Shown piece after piece: positions 61,248-64,000 of a stretch of DNA of 64,000 nucleotides. The notes under the pieces were generated by a model. It was given only the letters and a program-made list of their open reading frames with translations. It made no database searches and had not been told where the DNA came from. Numbering within the stretch: the first letter of the stretch is position 1; each line of letters opens with the position of its first letter. A program made the position numbers and the translations under genes. Source of the DNA: Spirodela intermedia (lineage: Eukaryota; Streptophyta; Magnoliopsida; Alismatales; Araceae); assembly GCA_902729315.2 (NCBI GenBank), contig LR746269.1, forward strand, positions 8,096,231-8,160,230, in the 5' to 3' direction.

Positions 61248-61378
61248 TAGGGATGGAGGCCCACCTGGTCGCGCTGGAGAAGCGGATGAATGCGAAGATC
61301 AGGGGAGCAGAAATGAAGCTGCTCTCGCTCTTGTGCGTCGCGATGTGCCTCGTGTGGGTGATGAGCATCCTCCGATGA
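61238..61378 (+). CDS. Mirror copy of the small membrane-helix ORF
   Basis: Identical frame to that at 58183-58323, on the opposite strand in the right arm. Same caveat: no family recognised and no evidence of expression. Confidence 0.3.
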   Translation: MHVIGMEAHLVALEKRMNAKIRGAEMKLLSLLCVAMCLVWVMSILR

Positions 61379-61985
61379 ACGAAACATGCTACATTCTACT
61401 CGCTGTCATGCCTCGTCTTCCAGGTCAGAAGTATCTTCAGGAGGATCGTTGTTGGAATAATTTGTAGAATTTCATATGTTTCTGTTCCGTTCATGTGTGA
61501 CGGGCCATTACGGCCCATGATCGTAATAATCGTTTGATTAGGGTTCAACAGAACTTTTAACTGTTGACATGTGGTTTGCAACAGCTAATTATTTTGTCTA
61601 AACTTGGGACAAAAAAGCTTGGAATCATGTCATTTTCTCATACTACAAAATTCCAAGCCTTCACACATCAACGTCATAAACCCTAGGGACATCAGAAAGA
61701 GCACAAGCTTTCAAACGCAGAGTCCAGTTCTGTGCTCCAAACTTATCATAACATTCTCATCCATTATTTACCATGACTTATAAGATTAAGAAGGCTGGGT
61801 TGCACCCTAGAATGCCATCATGTAATAAGTTTGGGGATAATCCAGTATAGGTATTGTTGCAGAGGCTTGAAGGGTAGACTAAGCCAAGGTTTCACCTAAC
61901 TCTTTTCGTTGAATGCATTCATTAATGACAGTTTTCACTTCTGTACGGCTAATTTAGATGGAAACAATTTATGCCTATCTATCTA

Positions 61986-62020
<35 letters not shown>

Positions 62021-62262
62021 ATATATTTTTCACCTGGCTTGAGCACTAATCTAACATGAGAATAAATGAATGGTATGGTATTTTTAATTTTAAGGATATT
62101 TATCAAAGCATTATTTGTGGTTTAAATGAAATATTTCATTCGAAGGAGAAAATTTGCACAAATATTGAAAACCCAGCAATTAGTAATGGTGTAAAATTTT
62201 ATGCCTTGACTAATATTAGATTGACTTTTTCTAAAATTGAGTTACAAGTGTATTGCCTAAAG

Positions 62263-62561
62263 GATGCCATAACAAGGGTAACACCAAAATTTGGTATTTC
62301 ATGTGTTTGAATCCTTAGATAATGTTATCATTGAAATGAAGGCAATCAGTGTCGTTAATACATGTACATAAATAAATCAATCAATAAAAAGGGCTCAATT
62401 GATTTTGCCTCCCCCAAAAACGAATTCAGTTATTAATTAACTCGTATTTTTACCAGGACCCAGAAGTCCATAGATCACTTCGTCTTCGTCTTCATACTTA
62501 GTGCTCCGGTCTAACTTAGAACATTTGGCATCTAGTTTTGTAAGAAGACTGAGTTACCCTC

Positions 62562-62639
<78 letters not shown>

Positions 62640-63028
62640 TTTCCTGCTTAGCAGCAGTGACGGTGGAGACGTAATGGCCTTGTCAACAAAGAGAGAAAAA
62701 AGGAGAATTGCTGGAGCAGAATGGATTAAGGGTATGCCCAACGAAACAAGGGAAAGAAAGACACATGACATCCTCTTCAGTTTGAAGATATGATGGCCAG
62801 CAGTCGAACACAATTATGGTTCATTTGTTTGGAGTCACTGTCATGTTATGCATTGATTCAGATAATCAAGTTACACGAGCATAGAATTCTTATTCTCTAT
62901 TGATCCCTTGAGAGAGGAGAATTATTACAAGTACCAGCCATCCATAGCATTCATGAGGCAATGGAGACGTCTATCTTTCCTTCTTTGGATTTGCCTTGCA
63001 GTCTTCTTCTCCATCTGCTTCCGATTTC
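62263..63028. other. Intergenic, right of the palindrome
   Basis: AT-rich and without a recognisable gene. It holds the compound microsatellite at 62562-62640 and the 3' flank of the lipid-transfer gene. Confidence 0.6.
62562..62640. repeat. (CTGT)n-(CT)n-(CA)n compound microsatellite
   Basis: CTGT units, then about 37 bases of CT, then CA repeats. Confidence 0.95.
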
Positions 63029-63874
63029 CTAGCAATCCGAAGGAACTGACACACCTGCGACACACACCATCCAGTTCTTGCGTGTGAGAGTGAATGGACT
63101 ACTGAGCGAATTAAAGGGAGCCATGAATGAACACTCGAATATGGTAGATATTCACGGGGACATTGCTAGAGTGCACTTAATGATGGATAGACTTGGCTTC
63201 CCCAGTCTTCACTAGTTTTTTAGTTTCTTCCTTTTGTCGATGTCCCCCCTCATTTTAATTAGAAATTAAAATGACGAGCAATGGAGATAGATGGCAGGTA
63301 AATGAACACTTGACAGACAGACAGACAGAGTAGATCACACTGGAGAGAAAGGGTGGGCTCTGATTGATAAAAACAAGAGCTAGGCAGATAGACAGATATT
63401 TCTATGGACGGAGAGGGAACAACTTAACAGTTAGACAGGTAGAGAGAGAGAGAGAGAGAAAGTAGATTAATGGACAGTGTAGAGGGAGAAAGATAGAAAG
63501 ATTAATCCGGAGAGTTTTCTCCCCGGTTCAAACGACTTACTTCCGCACTTGGTACCCGGGGCCGGCATCGCCACTCCGCAGTGATCAGCGACGTTGCAGA
63601 CCAACTTAAGGTCGATGAGACTGGCAACGTCGGGCGTCAAGTACTTGCAGAGGCAGGGCAGGTCGGCACCCTTGATGGCGTCGCAGCACTCCTTGGACGG
63701 CTCTGCCTTGGCGGCTCCCTTCTTCACGTAATCCTGGCACTTGTTGACCAGCGCCATCCCGCCCTTGCAGCCTTCGAACGGCCCCGTTTCAGCGGTGGCT
63801 ACGAGCAACAGCATCAGCCCCGCCATGGCCGCGCAGAGGACCACCGTGGGTACGCGTAGCTTTGATACGTCCAT
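63029..63874 (-). CDS. Non-specific lipid-transfer protein (8-Cys, DIR1-like)
   Basis: Small secreted protein that carries lipids in a hydrophobic cavity, in cell wall or apoplast. Exon 1 is 63874-63541. It has a signal peptide (MDVSKLRVPTVVLCAAMAGL then MLLLVATA) and the eight-cysteine pattern C, C, CC, CxC, C, C: EGCKGG, NKCQDY, KECCDA, LPCLCKYL, KLVCNVADHCG. The text MPAPGTKCG follows. A strong donor (GGAA|GTAAGTC) follows at once. Splicing to an acceptor at 63055 adds exon 63054-63029 (SVSVPSDC plus TAG) and gives 119 aa. Unspliced reading would give about 135 aa, ending at 63467 with a hydrophobic LSGLIFLSFSLY tail. I prefer the spliced form because plant members often have one intron just before the stop. 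The ATG at 63874 is the first in frame. Confidence 0.84.
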
Positions 63875-63973
63875 TAGCTCTCTCCTCCTCTCTTCTCTCT
63901 CTGGTTTGATAGCTAATACTATCACTCGCTACTACTCTCTTCCCGGACGACGCGCTAAGTCCTTCGGCATTGA

Positions 63974-63981
63974 TCTTATAA
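63974..63981 (-). promoter_or_regulatory. Possible TATA box of the lipid-transfer gene
   Basis: TTATAAG on the minus strand, about 100 bp upstream of the start codon. That is a suitable distance for a short plant 5' UTR. Position and sequence only. Confidence 0.35.
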
Positions 63982-64000
63982 GCGGCAGTGGGGAGCTTAG

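Larger units (their letters stand above)
60792..62262. repeat. Right arm of the ~1.47-kb inverted duplication
   Basis: Reverse complement of 57297-58769. The outer edge is sharp: homology stops after TATTGCCTAAAG at 62262, and unique sequence (GATGCCATAAC) follows. The inner edge starts at ATCGAAGTGATC (60792). The spacer between the arms is about 2.0 kb. Confidence 0.93.

Overview
The window is nuclear DNA of a flowering plant. It shows spliced genes with GT-AG (and two GC-AG) introns, plant-only families (BSL1-type Kelch phosphatase, SYP81 syntaxin, QALGGH zinc finger with an EAR motif, 8-Cys lipid-transfer protein, ERD6-like sugar transporter), GC-rich first exons beside AT-rich introns, and many (GA)n/(CT)n microsatellites. 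A monocot or early-diverging angiosperm is possible, but nothing I can see fixes the lineage. No bacterial, organellar or CRISPR features were seen.

Layout. 184-3128 (+): 3' end of the cohesin gene SCC3. 4350-7341 (-): complete SYP81 in seven coding exons, tail-to-tail with SCC3. 9198-9608 (+): single-exon SOSS-B/hSSB1 homologue, head-to-head with SYP81 and followed by three degenerate ~210-bp tandem repeats. 10556-23992 (-): a 21-exon BSL1-type phosphatase (897 aa) with two GC-AG introns and two introns near 3 kb. 29204-30367 (+): intronless C2H2 zinc-finger repressor with an internal duplication. 30769-31273: a ~505-bp GA-rich tract. 31542-32024 (+): CNX6/MoaE-like molybdopterin synthase large subunit with an apparent C-terminal frameshift and a short deletion. 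33913-36598 (-): two-exon TRAF-type zinc-finger gene whose intron carries a Copia-like primer-binding site and 82-bp tandem repeats. 39856-41031 (-): secreted LRR protein. 47205-52526 (+): 18-exon ERD6-like sugar transporter (469 aa). 63029-63874 (-): lipid-transfer protein.

The unusual part is 56.0-62.3 kb. A second sugar-transporter copy is reduced to remnants of exons 6, 7 and 8 (56068-56731) and exon 9 (60630-60724). Between exon 8 and exon 9 lies about 3.9 kb holding a complete seven-exon dienelactone-hydrolase-family gene (58314-59728, -). The 3' half of that gene and its flank (57297-58769) are repeated in inverted orientation, almost identically, at 60792-62262. Both outer and inner junctions carry smaller inverted or direct repeats (50-bp perfect hairpin, 44-bp inverted pair, 23-bp direct repeat), as expected from template-switching rearrangement. 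A fold-back read or assembly artefact must be excluded.

The genes do not form one pathway; this is an ordinary euchromatic gene neighbourhood (chromosome cohesion, ER SNARE, ssDNA repair, brassinosteroid-type phosphatase, Moco synthesis, sugar transport, lipid transfer). Exon coordinates come from reading splice sites by eye and checking codon phase across every junction.
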